From the NCBI GenBank assembly GCA_030435675.1, contig CM059622.1:6262001-6326000 (forward strand): DNA of 64,000 nucleotides, in the 5' to 3' direction. Every line of letters starts with the position of its first letter. The first letter of the stretch is position 1. A model generated the notes under the pieces. That model saw only the letters and a list, made by a program, of their open reading frames with translations. It was not told the origin of the DNA and did not search any database. Below are positions 45,377-58,619 of the stretch, in pieces. This stretch comes from Steinernema hermaphroditum (lineage: Eukaryota > Nematoda > Chromadorea > Rhabditida > Steinernematidae). A program made the translations under genes and the position numbers.

Positions 45377-48300
45377 TGAACGGCTTGTTGGGATCTGTTT
45401 GGATCTTGAGTTTCTGTCAAGTGACCGATCTCAACCAGGACCCGAGGGCCCAGACATGTACAGTCGAAATCCTTTCATTTTTGGGTCATTTTTCAAATGG
45501 AGAGGAAATTAATCCCCTCGGCAATCAACTCGACTCATTAATTTCGAACCCATCGAGGCAACTGTTCCTCGGATTTCCCTCCAAATCGGCCTCTCAAAAT
45601 CGTCCGAAATTTCGGTCAGCAACTGTCCACAGCGCTGTCCACACAGTCCCCGCGGGCCGAAGAGAATTCCGCGCGCGGAGAGCGCAGAACGACGCGACAG
45701 TCACGTCCCTTCGTGAGTCTTTTTTCGCGCGGCGTCCCGACCGGACTGCGGCCCGGTCCCCGGGAGTCCGAAGCACTTTCCTTGGTCCCCGCTCGAGGAC
45801 CGTTCCCTTCAGACTTCCCGTCCTGGCGGAGCCTGGAATCGCGTGGGGTGCGTGTTTCCCGCAAAGGTTAAGAAGATTACGCGGCGCGTGATGCGTCGAC
45901 AGATGACATCTGCTTGAATCATGGCAGATGCTCGAAGGGCCGGGTGACGGGGCCAAGGTCTTCTAGTCCGAGCACTGCGAGAAGCCGATTAACTATTCAT
46001 CGGCGCTGCCTCGAACGAATGGTGTCCCGTTACTGTATCTGTTCCTTTTCTGGATAGAAGCGTTGTGTAAAAGATACTAAATACAAAACTCACTTTCTGA
46101 GGATAGCAGCCGAGTCATAATCCATAGATCGGTCTCCCCTTGAATCGTAGTCCACTGGAAGCTTGATCTCTCGGTCCAACGCCAACCAAATTCTTCACAA
46201 ACAAGTCGTTCTTTGATCGACAACAGGAATTGGACGATAACGAACCTTTTCCCGGAAAGACCTCATTGTGGGCTGTAGTGTTTTGTTCGACTAGAAAAAT
46301 GGAAACAAAGCTCATTATCTCTAATCTCGTTCACTGTTTCTTTATTTATTTTTCTTACTTGACCATTTGACGACAAATGTTAAGTGAATAAAGAGGGGAA
46401 CGCTTGACTTTTACGTTCATTAATATGTTTTGAACGCTTTTTCGTTCTAACAAAGTTAATCAAATAGTACGTATTATACGGTAGATTAGTTCTGCAGAAT
46501 AAAAGCAGCGTGGCAATTCACCTTTGAACGTTCAATTCGAACGGAACCACTTAGCAGAATTCCGAAGTTTAACGGCTTTATCGTATTTCTAGTCCTTCCA
46601 AGAGATCCATGTTCTCGTCTCCTTTTTTTTGTCGCCCTCTTCACCCTCTTCGCCCTTCTGCCACCCCGCGATCCGTACGGAAAAAGCGCTCAGAAACGGC
46701 GATATATCAAATCCCCTGCTGCGCGATCGCGATTAAATCTCACCGTTTCGCGCGCGCGGCGACAATTTGCATATCAATTAATCACCCTCTAAATGATCTC
46801 CCCTCCACACTCGTCTCCTCTGATGGATCGACCTGGAGCCATACTGTACAGCCGATTCCAGAAGGCCCTCGGGCACATCTGCCCGAATCCAAACAGTCTT
46901 CGGGCCAAACAAACGGTCGACGACGTTTACTTTTTGAAAAGGCAAATACGGGGAGCTCCTGAGGCGACTGTCGCGCTGACCGAAGCGCGCGTGCGGCCCG
47001 TCCATCTCGGCTATTATTTACAAATCGTTTCTCCGAACGTCGCCCGCCGTAATCCCGTCAGCACCGTCGGACGCGCACTCCGAACGCTCCGTTTGAGTTT
47101 CTCTTTTCGAAACGCTCGACGCGACGACGACCGAACTGACCGTTTGCTCATCAGTTCGGCCGCCACGCTTTGCTATTTATTTAATAGTATTTTGATTGAT
47201 TGTACGACACTAGGAGACTTCGGTTAGGGTGGTTCGGGGGATTCTAGATCGATGGAAAATCACTAAAGGTGAGGGAGGTTGATCTGACGGATCTTCTTCT
47301 AGCTTCTTCTGCATCGGAGAGAGCTGATATTGACGACGCGTCAGGCTGTTCGGGTCCTAGTCCAGTCACAAATTTCTGTGTATAATGCCATGGCATTCTA
47401 CGTTAGATTGGGTCAATGCGTGGGGCTAATTAGGCATGCTGACGCACGGTTTCATAGATCCCGAAGCAGAAGCCGACATAAAGGTGCTCCAAACATCTGG
47501 TTCAGGTCTTAACAACAAATCATTAAGTTAGGAAACGATTCTAGTGTAAGGGAGCGTAAGTAGGCCTCAGTGAACCAGGATAAAGTCCAAATCGCCTGAT
47601 TTTTGTATATGTCGTAGTGACTCAGTTGGCTCGAACCTCTGATAGCTACATGCAGTGTTGGTAAACTACGGCGTAGAATGACTGTGAACTTCACATGTTG
47701 TGGTCCAGGAAAATCGGATTCACATAGGATCTATCTACTAAGAAGAAGTCCAATCAGGTCACTTCGAAAGATCATAGCTTTCTTAAAATGAGTATTTGAC
47801 CACCATCATCGGCACACATCAAACCGACGTCCCATCACCTCCTAGACCTCCTACGATAATGTCCAACATCTCTCCAAACGTATGGCCACTTTCCCTCCCC
47901 AACTGATTGTGCCAGGAGATCCCTCGTTCTCTCCGGCACAGTTCTTTCTCTTCTTGCTCACCTTCTTAACTCCGTTTTTGGGTCTCCCGTGTACCTGTCA
48001 CCGCGGTAATTACATCTTCTTCGCCGTTTGATACATCTCGCGTCGTTTTTGCTTCGCTTTTTGTGCGCACGCGTGTCCCACTTATGGCAACGAACGCCTT
48101 TTTATGTGCTTCGCCGTTCCTCGGACTACGGTAGCGCTAATTTGAGGCCGGAATGGGATTATGGGTTGCGAGCCGGGTGATGGGAAGGCAACATGTCCGA
48201 GGTTTTAAGAGCTTTTTTACGATCCGAGGTGACTGCTACCTGTCCGTAGGGGTGACGGGCAGATGGAAACGCCGTGTTTCTTTGGCGTTGAGTGGGGAAA

Positions 48301-51300
48301 GCGGACAGCTGATGTGACTAATTGTTTTTAATTAGCCGAGTTTCCGCCTCGACCGTTTGGAAAATAGACGCCAAGAGTGGACGGAATCGGATTAGGGGTG
48401 GAAGGGTGTTTCCGTCAACAGTAGGTGTATGATGATTCGATTACCGCCAATGTGCGTGATATGTAAATTGTTTGGATGTTACCAGGGGGTAATTGGGTTA
48501 GGCAGTGAAGTCAAGGCTATTCTGGAGGACGACAGTCTGCAAAACGGATTAGAGGGCGACGATGATGTTTTTTTTTGAAGTTGTTTGTCTGTTTACAGTC
48601 CTCAAATTGTGATTTGATCTTCGGCCCCGGTACTCAGTCATGGCGACGGATACAAACCCGGCTAATTATTAAGGGAACTCGCTATTGTGTGGAGGTGCCT
48701 TTCGTATGGGGGAGGGCCCCACTCAGCAAATGTTTTGTTGCCTGGAAACGTTCCGTTTTTCAGTTCCTTTTTTTTCTCCACTCACACGCCCCACTTGTGG
48801 TTTTTACGGGCTTCTCCGTTCTCAACGTACGGTGTCTTTAATTGGGGACCTAGGGGAGATTGTGGGGTGCAGGACATGATGGGTAATGGCAACACAGGTC
48901 AGTTTTTACGTGGTTTTTTATCGCCTTCCCAAATTTGTACCTGTCCGGAGGTATGTGACAAGTGATGGTCTGGATATGGTACCACTACGTGCAAGGTTTC
49001 TTCTGGGAGCATCGAGATGCCGTCCACTTCTTCCCTTTGAGAGATCGATCCAAAGGACCCACGATCTTCCAAGTCACGTGTCGACAAGGTTTAAGACTAA
49101 TTGTGGACAAACCCGAATCCAATTGTCTGTGGAGGTTGTTGGGCTCCAAAAGTCTAAATTTGTTTCCTAAATCATGTTTTCCCATTTGTGGGCTACCGTA
49201 GTATTTGTTTTTATGCTATCGCAAAACAATTCGCGGCCTTTCATTAGCGGCCTCTCCCACATCATTGAGAGAAGTGACAGGCACCTTTGCCTCTAGTCTT
49301 CAGGTTCCATTCCAAGAGGCTTTCTAAGTCATGAAGGATCCAAGAATGCAGGTGAGTCTGCACAGAATGTTCACTGAAGAAGAGCAACACTCAGGTCTTT
49401 GAACTGAACTGTCCATACATCCAAATCCCCAGAAGTCACTTCAGTTGAACCGTTTTTCCTTTTTTGACGTTTGCTTTGACGTCTTTCCATTTGTTTCCCC
49501 CTCAACAACCACAAATCCGAACGTTTCTTCCTTGGTGGCTGGTGACTAACGCCGGCAGAAAGAGTTTTGCAGCTGCCGTCGGATCTGTTTACCCCTTTGG
49601 CGCTTACAAAAGCTCTCGCCAGGTTCCGTTTCCTTCTCTCCTTCCGACAAATTCGACTGTTTTCGGCCTCGCCGGCTGTTTTCCCATCAGCACCGCTCGT
49701 TACGTCCTCCATTGCGCGCCCATCTCCACTTCAAAACATCGCCTCGCGCTACCGTACCCCTCCACCCGCCAAATGTTCCTCGATTCGAGGCGCGCACTCG
49801 GAATGCCCTTTTGATCGATTATCCGCGCCTCCGGCAGATTTCCAATTTTTTGCGCCCTCCACCCTCGCCTCCGCGCCTTTTTTTCCATTTGCATTAGGCC
49901 CGCACGCTCTCCTCCGGCCGCTTCTGGCCCTCGCGCTTCCTTATTTCAGACCCAACTCGCTACCGTACCCCCTCGACTGGCTGTATTTCCAGGCGACAGT
50001 GCCGTTTGACCTCGACGAGACCTTGGCACATCGTAAAGTGTGACGGTTAGGGAGTGATCGGCTAATTGCCGGCTTCTTCAGGACCCCAGGGGAAGTCCGT
50101 TCCGGGAGGATACGGTCTCGACAATCGAGTTGTTGCTTAACTGCGTAGTTACATTGCTGATCCGATTAGCCGGCTGGCGAAAACCGAAAGGGTACCGTTT
50201 TCGGCGTCGTCAACGGAGAATTCTATTATCCTTATCGACAACAAATAACTTTTGTTTTTCGACAGTCAAAATCTATTTTGGGAAGTACTCGGCGATATTA
50301 TGCTGTTTGGCTTCGGTTCAGAGGAGCTCTAGAACTGAAATCATTCTAGAAGTTGGGTCACCTTCTTGGGAATGATTCTGTGCGTCCCTGCCTTATACAA
50401 ATTAAGATCTTGATCACCGTTCCCTTATCTCCGTGCACCCACAACCCTTCTGATCCCATTTAAACGTTCCACAGGATCTGCACCGTGCATCCCTGCTGCA
50501 CCCCACTTTCTTACGACTTCTTACGACCGATTTTATGGAGATAAACTTTAGCCCCGTTCGCGTCACGCGCGCCTCCATATAATCGTCTCGATAAAACAAT
50601 AAAACGTTCGGTCCAGGTGAGCTTCCGCCGACGGCGACAGGTGCGCGAGAACGTGCCGTAAACACATCAGCTCATCTCCGCTCGGCCTATGCAAATGAGC
50701 AGAGTTGGCGCGCAACTTGACGACGTTCGGAAACGCCTTTTCGGCCAATTGAACTCGATGGGAACGAAAGGACAGTTTTTGAGCCGGGATGAGGGCTAAT
50801 TAATGGCATCGCGTAACGGCTGTTGGGTCGGAGCCGAGGGTGGTGATCGGCGTCGAAATTGCAGAAAAATGATTTTATTTGATTGGGAGGACAGGCGCCC
50901 GGGACGACGGGGGTGGCACTTTCTGAGGGTCTCCCGGGCGGTCTTCCGAGGCCAAAATCAAAGGAAATGAGCCGATTTATCGCCGATCGCCTAAGGAAAA
51001 AGTTGAAAGAAAAAAGGGAGAAAGACTGTGGACGATTTCGGACAATCTCGATCCATAGAGCACGTGGAGAATCTGGAGAATCTTAAGCCGGTTCTGGCAG
51101 CATAGAGTCAATTTGTGAGGCCTATACATAGGCTGATAAAGTGAAGATCCTGTGAAGTATCCACTCTCCTGATCACCTGAGGCGCCCTAGGAACTTCCCG
51201 ATCTGAACTCCGACCCTCGGAGAGCCCCATAAAGCGCCGAAAAAGAGCGCACTTTGAAGCGGCCGACCGGCGACAATTTATTCATTTCTGATCCTCTCCA

Positions 51301-54300
51301 ACTTTTCGAATTCCGTCGCGCGCCAAAAGCGATTCGCGCGACCCTTCGGCGGCGGCGCTTTTATGTCCCTCCGGTCGTCTCCCCGCGATTGCAACGTCTT
51401 CGCCGTGGTGACGGAGGGGACCACCCACGAGAAACCCGGCCGGCCTATGGGGCAGCAGAATGTTTTTTGTGCGGCGAAAAACTTGTTCTTTTTATGTGCA
51501 TTTTAACGAGCACGTAATGATCGGCGGATGGGACGCACTTTTTGAGGCGCAGAAGGCGCTGCGAAGACGGAGAACAGATTTTTCAAATTTATGGTTTCGT
51601 CGCGGAATCGGTTGCCGCGCCAGAGGAACCGAGTTGCATCGCCTGGACGCGTTAGGGCGGGAGTTGATCAGTAGGCTGATCGTGGGTGGTCCTGAGGAAC
51701 ACTTTTTTTTGAGATTGAAAATTCCGATCTGAGGGAGAACCTCTTGTAGTGTAGGATCGGCCACCGTCAAGGTGGCTGATGACCAGGTCCAGGGAAGGTC
51801 CACTTGGAAGTCAGCCCTTTCCCTGTCCCCTTATCCCCCTGATGTTTTCTGTCTTCTCAAAGACTCGAGTGAGTAGGAGCAGAAGCAAAACGTAATCAAC
51901 TAGTACTAGAAATCCGTAATTGTCTAATCGCATTTCCCAATCAACCTAGGCGACTACTCACCCTCGTAATTAACCTCACCCTTGCGTACGAAAAACTTAC
52001 GTCACGTTAGGTGTTTTGGTGTAAAAATAAGACTTGTATAAGGTCAAAAAAGTCAACATGGGCGGTACTGTTTAGGGGTGTTAGGTCTGCTTCTCCGCAT
52101 CGTTTCCTTCGGTTCCCACAATTCAAATGAGCCCCCTTCTTCCCCGTTCACCCCATTCACCTCATCAAATTCGCCTTTCCACCTTTCCGAACGAAACATT
52201 TCCCAACGTTCCGATTCTTTCCAGCTAATTGAGTTGTAAACAATCACTTGGAGGTCGTCGTCGAGGTCGATTTACGATTTGCGAAGAGGCAACTTTTCCG
52301 CCGCTTCTGCCTTCTGGAGGAACCGGTCGCGCAGGTGCGATGCCGTTTTATCAATCTTAATCCCGGCGCCCAGCAGCTGTTGTTGCGCACCCTCCAAGGA
52401 CGCGTTGGCGCCATTTCGGAGGTCCCCCGCGAGCGATTCGAGATTCGGAATTTCGGGAATTACCCGAGATACTCGCCGCCGAGATCGAGAGTTGACCTAA
52501 ATCGAATTTATCGCCGAGCGGGATTCAATCGGCGACTCCGGGGGGTCACGGCGCGAAGCGCGGAGAGGGAGAGGAGTGAAAGTGGGCGCCGATGACCCGC
52601 GAAAACGAGTTCCGCGCGTGTTCGGTGAAGACGAAGATGGAGCGGCCGAAGAAAGTGTTCCCGATGGGTTCGGATGACCATTCGGATTGCGCAGGCAGGA
52701 CCCGTGGAAGTTCATGTTTACGATTTCGACGCGAATTCTCTGCGATTTCCTTATTGCGATTGATGAACACTTTTTTGGGCCCTTTTTATGAGGGTGACTA
52801 AGGGGCGGATTCTGCGATTTGGGTTGGGCTTACGTTGGCGTTGATTACGCCAGGAAGATCGATCGACCGGGAAGGATTTTTCTGCTATGGAATGTTTTGT
52901 GCATTTTTGTGTCGAGCACTAACTTTTGGGAGGGAAACAACGTTACAGTACTCTACAGTGAGCAATTCGCGGAGTGAATCAAAGACATTTGGAAGAGCGC
53001 CAGGGAATCAATTTCTCTAATTTTGTTTTGAATCATTTCAGAAGATTGCTTTTTGACCTTTTCTTCGATGTCCCTTTAAGGTCATTTTCAAATTGCCCTC
53101 CGAACCTGAGCCTCATCTCTTCGCGTCAGGACCACCCGTGACTCACCCCGTGCGAACATCCTCCATCCATCAGCGGCCTCCTAACTTTCGCTCTCTCCCC
53201 GTCACCCCAAAACCCTAAAATCAACTAACTATTCGCCTTATCGCCGCGGCGATCTTCGCGCACCGCTTTGCCCGAGGGCGACGCCTTCCTCTCCCGAATG
53301 CATCTCCTCCACACCTGTCAGGCTTGCACTTTCCGCTAACGACTCCTCCGTCGACTCTTTTTCTCCGCTTTTTTGCACACTTCGCCCATCCACCGTGTCA
53401 TCGGCCCCATTTGGGGTTGCTTCCTCATCCTGGAACTGTAGTCCTCCGAAGAGGGCGATGTTCGGTGTTGGGACTTCTCGGGAGATAAAGTGTAAACAGC
53501 GCAATTACTCTGATTTGTTTTGGCGTCCAGGAGGTCGTCACAAGGTGACAAAAACTCCTCACTTTGCCGTAATCGTTGAGAACTTAAAATAGCGCTTATT
53601 TTCATTTTAGGCGTGCCACCGGTCGACGGCACCATCTGATACATTTGTGGTCCCGACCACCGCCGTTTCAGTATCATTTTGTGGCTCGGCGCTCTCGGCG
53701 CGTTGCGTTTTTTCGATCTCCTTATCGTTCCCCTCCGCTCTACCTGGAGAGCTTATCACCCCCTCACGCGTCCGCGACAGATGCAACCCGTTTATATGCC
53801 AAAAAATACATTTGATTGCTATAGTTTAGTCCTGAAACGTCGCCGTCCACTCCTTCGGAGTAGCTCCGTCGGGAGAGGTGCCTTCTGGTACTACTCCGTA
53901 GTACTGGTACTGGAGGGGCGACCCTCCGAGAGTGAATCTTTGACCTTTCCGGAGCCACTTCCACCACTTCCACCATTCGTGTTTCCAAAAGATCATCGCG
54001 TGACAATTTGGGCCCGTGATCGCGGCGGGAGCCTCCCTGCTGACCGCCCCGTTTCAGGCGTCACTCTCGACGCGACCGGTTCCTTCGGAAATGAAACATC
54101 GTTGGAGTCCATCTTCGACGTCTTCGTGCGAGGACGGCGTGACCCAAATCGGCGACCGCTGGATTCCGCCCGCGTCGCTCCTTCCGACGACGGATAATCG
54201 AATCCCGGAGGATCGTCTTCTGCCGCACCACTGGTATATCTCCTTTTCAACGCCCTTCCGTGTTTGTCCCGCGCCCTTTGTGCCGACTTCTCTGGCCTTA

Positions 54301-57300
54301 TCAGCGCCTACGACGCGTCTCGAGGCGTTTCCACTCCAAATCGAGCGCTTTATGGGCCGAACATCCGAAAAAATTCTGTTTTGTTTGTTTGACTTTTGAC
54401 TCCACAGAGGACCACCGTAGTTTTCCCACTTTTTGCCGCTTAGGGCGAAGTCGATAGCGCTGAGGCGATAAGTGGGCTGAGGCGCTCCAACGCTTCGACG
54501 CCCAGAATTGAATTAAAAGTTGCGAAAGCTGGCCGGCGGTCAGTCGGTCAATCCCAAAATCCAAATTCACTTTCGGACGCTTCAAAAACTCGTTCCGCGC
54601 GCTCGCCTAATCCATCCGGCGGTGAATCCCCAAAAATCTCTTTTCCCTCTCGTCCACTCACCGTTCGCGCGCAAAATGGATTTAAACTCGCCCCTTTTCG
54701 TCGACCCAAATTTACATCTGTCGCCGCCACCCCCACCACCGACGCTTCTTGGCCTCGACGCCGCGTTTTGAATAATTTCGCTCTTTGGCGGCGGCGGATA
54801 AGCGACGATTCGCCTAATGGGATTATCCGAGTCGCACCTTTTCTTTTTGCCCAAATCGCGGCGCTCTCGAGCCGAGTTAAGTGGGAAACAAGAGAGGTGG
54901 CGCCCTTTCGGGGGCCGAAGGCAGAGGCCAAACAGCGAGGCAAAGAATATGGACTCTGTTTGTGCTCTTCTTGACCGGTGACACCTCGTTTTCGTTGAAA
55001 TGTTTGTTGCGAAGCAGAGGCTAATGTCATTATTTTGGAAAATAGACCAGTCAACACCCCCTAACTCCATTTTCTCAAAACAGCCCGACCCACCTCTATT
55101 CATTGAAACATCTACAGTACCCACTTCTCTTCCTCGATCTCCATGTCCGAACTCTTGCAGTTTTGTATTTTTGCACAAATCGCTCTCCAAACAGAGATGA
55201 CTAGGGCTGTCGGGTCTTAACGCCTGATCAACGGAGTGTTTGACGAGCGCGAGATGACATTGTTGACCGAACTACTTTGGGGGCCGCGCGAACAAGTGCT
55301 CGCGAGTTTGTTCTTCGAGCCCTTAGAGGGTCATCGGCTGCTGGAGAAACGTTCCGATTCGAACGTCTTCCCCTCCGAATGGAACTGATAAGGGCCGCGC
55401 TTCCCTGTCCGCCCCTTCCGAGGCCCTCTCGCCCGAGGCGAACGTTTCGCTGAACGTTCTTTGCGATTATCAGTATCAGGCCATTTGGATGCGCCGCCGG
55501 GCTGTTACGAAAGGTCAAAAGTCGGAAAAGGGGGAATGTAGTGGGGCCGAGGCGACCCGAGGACGTTTTCGTAACTTTTTGTGCCCTTATTTGGACAGTG
55601 CAAACTTTGCGCTAATCCGGCCCGATCGGACTTCGCGCATTCAGGGCGCAGTAGTCAAGTGTTGGCGAATCGTGTTGTCAAGTTGCAATTTGATTGGATT
55701 AGTAAACACGATCTCGGCAAACAAACGCTCTCGTGTCGCGCCCCTCACTCCAGCCTCGTGCATCCTTCTGTGGTCAGCCACCGGGCAGAGTTTCCTTTTT
55801 TAGGCGACAGTTCTTCTCGTCCGATCAAGAGTCACTTCCAATCCAAATCCCTCAAAATTCCATCTCCTTCTTCTTCACCTTCTCGCCTCGTCCATGTTTG
55901 CCCGTCATCAGCTTTCCTTCCAATTAGCCTCCCCGTGCCCACTTCCGCCCCTCATCCGTCAACCCGGTGGTGACCTCCCGGGCGTGGGGCGCCCAAACGC
56001 TCCACGGGCGGTCCCCGGCTATCACTTTCCCTTCCGCTGGGCGGAGCCACCCCTCCCGACTCCTACCATACTGGGACCTCAGGCGGCGGAGGGGGGCGGC
56101 GCCTCCCCCGATGGCAACTCGTCGCCGAGTTATCCTCGCCGTCCGAAATCCTCCCGCGTTCGCCGGAGGGTCTCCGCGGCCGCCCTGTTCAGTTACGAAA
56201 TCAAATTCGCGCGGCGGCGATCGTCATCCCGTGCAGGCCTGCGCGTCGTGCGGAATCCGGTTCCCAGCCGCCGGGAGCTCCGCCGCGGTCTCGCAATCCC
56301 TCGTCACCACTTATCAGTTTATCAGTCGCGCGACGAAAAGACGCATAAATTGCAACAAAACACGTCGTTTTTTGAACCAGTTTCCACGATGATGTGAGTT
56401 CTGCCGGCGAAGAAGAAGCCCAGACGGCGGCGGCGACCGAACCCGTTTGGGAAACAAAGCGCGCTCGTTGCGAGAAATTCCGAGATTTGTCACTTGGCGG
56501 CGCCGTGCGAACGGCGTCGCATCGGTGCAGAAGTGAAGATGGCGACGGCTTGTTCACAACTGAGAAGGAAAGGCGTTCGGTTGCAGATGCTGCACGCGGT
56601 GGTCGCGCTCTTTGAAGGTCTCGGAACATTTTGATCTCAGAGGGTCAAGGAAGCCAGAGGGATTCAGTGTGTGGTATTCGGGATACTGTATATTTGGCGC
56701 TGTCTTAGGGCTCACTTTAGATTTCTGGAGGTCAAAATGTTGGTTCAGAAGATCAGCAATCCCTTCCACTCCTAGTCATTGCTCCCCTCTTCACAGCAAC
56801 CTTCTTGGTCCTCGAGAATCCCCTCCGTGTCACCGAAGTGCGACTCTCCCTCTCCTGCACCTCAGAAGCGCCTCTTCGCGCCTCCAGATCCACTCGATGG
56901 CACCTCGTCCCCAAAACAAAACACTTTTTCCTGGCTAATCCCGTGATTACTCATGCAATACGACACCTCGCGACAAATCCTAATTAATTACACGGCCCAA
57001 CTTCTTCCCAAAGCGCCGCCGTAATTACGACCCGCGGGGCGTCCCCTAATCTCCGCGGCGATCTTCGCCTCCTCTTTGGGTGCACTCCTGGGGGCGGGGC
57101 GGCGCCGCCCCGAGCCTCGGCTGCCTACCGCCGCCCGGTCTACGGTAGCCGCCGCGGTGCCGTCGGCCGGCCACTCTCGATCGCGCGCCTCGCGTGCGTC
57201 GCCGTCCGTTTTTTGGGTCTCCGGCGCCGTGGGGGGCGCCCACCCGCCGTGTAAATACGTCCGATCGTCCTTCGCTTCACTTGTTGAAACATCCGCGAGG

Positions 57301-58596
57301 TTCTGTTTTAAAATTGACCGTCTCCCGAAGACCGATGGGGCTGCCGGGGTCAAGAACCCCTCGAAGATGCACCTGGGAGCGCCTCGGGTTCCCACTCCGG
57401 CCTACTGTAGTCCCCTCTCAGGTTGGCCTATCTTTGCGTCCATCTAGGTCGTTTATCTACTTGTCATCTGCGTGGATCTCAATTTATACGCATGTTCTAG
57501 CGGGAGGCCTTCTTGATCATTTCGATCCAGAACTAGCTTTCCCCGATTCCTGAACCCCAAAAGCCAACGAGCAAGGATTGCGCGTTTTGAAATTTCCTGT
57601 TCTTGCAGCCCTGTTTTGGAACTGTTGCGTCACAGTTCCAAACTGGAGCATCCTGGAGTTGTACAGTTACAGGGCATGCACTTACACTCTAGGTTCAAAA
57701 CTTCGATCCCAATCAAGCCAGGATGAGAAAGAGTCTTTCTATCAATCCCCAGGATAGGTTCCTCCCATTTGAACACCTTTCCCAGAGCCCCTCGTCACCC
57801 CCTCCGGAGTGCCCTCCCCTTCGGCGCCCTAGATGACATCACCGTTAGCCCGAGGGGAAAGTTCAATCTCCAGGCAGGCAGATTGCCGAAGCTGCGACCA
57901 GTTCTGCGTCGCGAGGTGTGACTCCTCGTTAAATCGATACAGTTTTCGCGTAATTGACAGCCAGCTTCTCCTCCTATATCCTGGAACTGTCGCTAAGTGG
58001 TTCTTCGCGCGCGCGGGCTGTTGCGTCAACACTCCCCTTCCAGGTGCCTCGGGTGAATATTGTTTTCTTCTACGAATCTTGTTTTGCGCGTCTTCCAGCG
58101 GAGGATCCATCCCGCGTCGCGAAACGGAACTTTCGCCGCCAGAGGGCCCGAGAAGGCTGTTCGCCGCGGGCTCCGCTTCTTCGCTCCTGGCGCTCGCCTC
58201 TATGCAAATGTTTACGATCTCCCCTCCGATCGCCCCTTTCGTCGGCCCGCCCTCCCCTCAAAGCCTCCGGCCCTCCCCTTGCAGACGATCCTTATCACTC
58301 ATCGCTGACGGCCCAGATGCCGGCGGCTCCGCTTTCGCTTTCGTCGCCTCGGATCGCGGCGGAACCCCGATGGGATCTCTTTTTCGGGGCATCGCGTGTC
58401 GCCATCTCATCTCGCGCGGTACTCCCGAAGTACCCGAACACCGCTCTGACCAGGTCATCATTTAATCACGGCGGCGACGTCGTGGCTCCTCCACAGCGCC
58501 CCACCATTTCACCTACATTTTCTGCATCGACCGAAAATTAGGTTGTGTCCGTGCGCGCGACGTGGATGTTTCAAAACTGATTTCGACTTCTCCTTC
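45377..58596. promoter_or_regulatory. 13-kb gene-free upstream domain of the SoxC gene
   Basis: No exon with family support was found over 13 kb. The region is locally GC-rich and carries many short TAATTA/CTAATTA (homeodomain-type) sites and TACCGTA motifs. Octamer ATGCAAAT motifs (either strand) lie at about 46765, 49887, 50689 and 58202. Long open frames are frequent but look like by-products of high GC. A large non-coding domain before a developmental transcription factor is typical of enhancer-rich loci. This role is inferred from position only. Confidence 0.45.
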
Positions 58597-58619
58597 ATCG
58601 ATCGATCTTCAGGGAAGAG

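Noticed and set aside
45196..45891. 231-codon open frame
   Set aside because: It crosses the sharp end of repeat B into unrelated DNA, so it cannot be an ancestral gene.
55894..58541. Many long GC-rich open frames upstream of the SoxC gene
   Set aside because: High GC lowers stop frequency in all frames; none has family resemblance or a splice-leader-type start.
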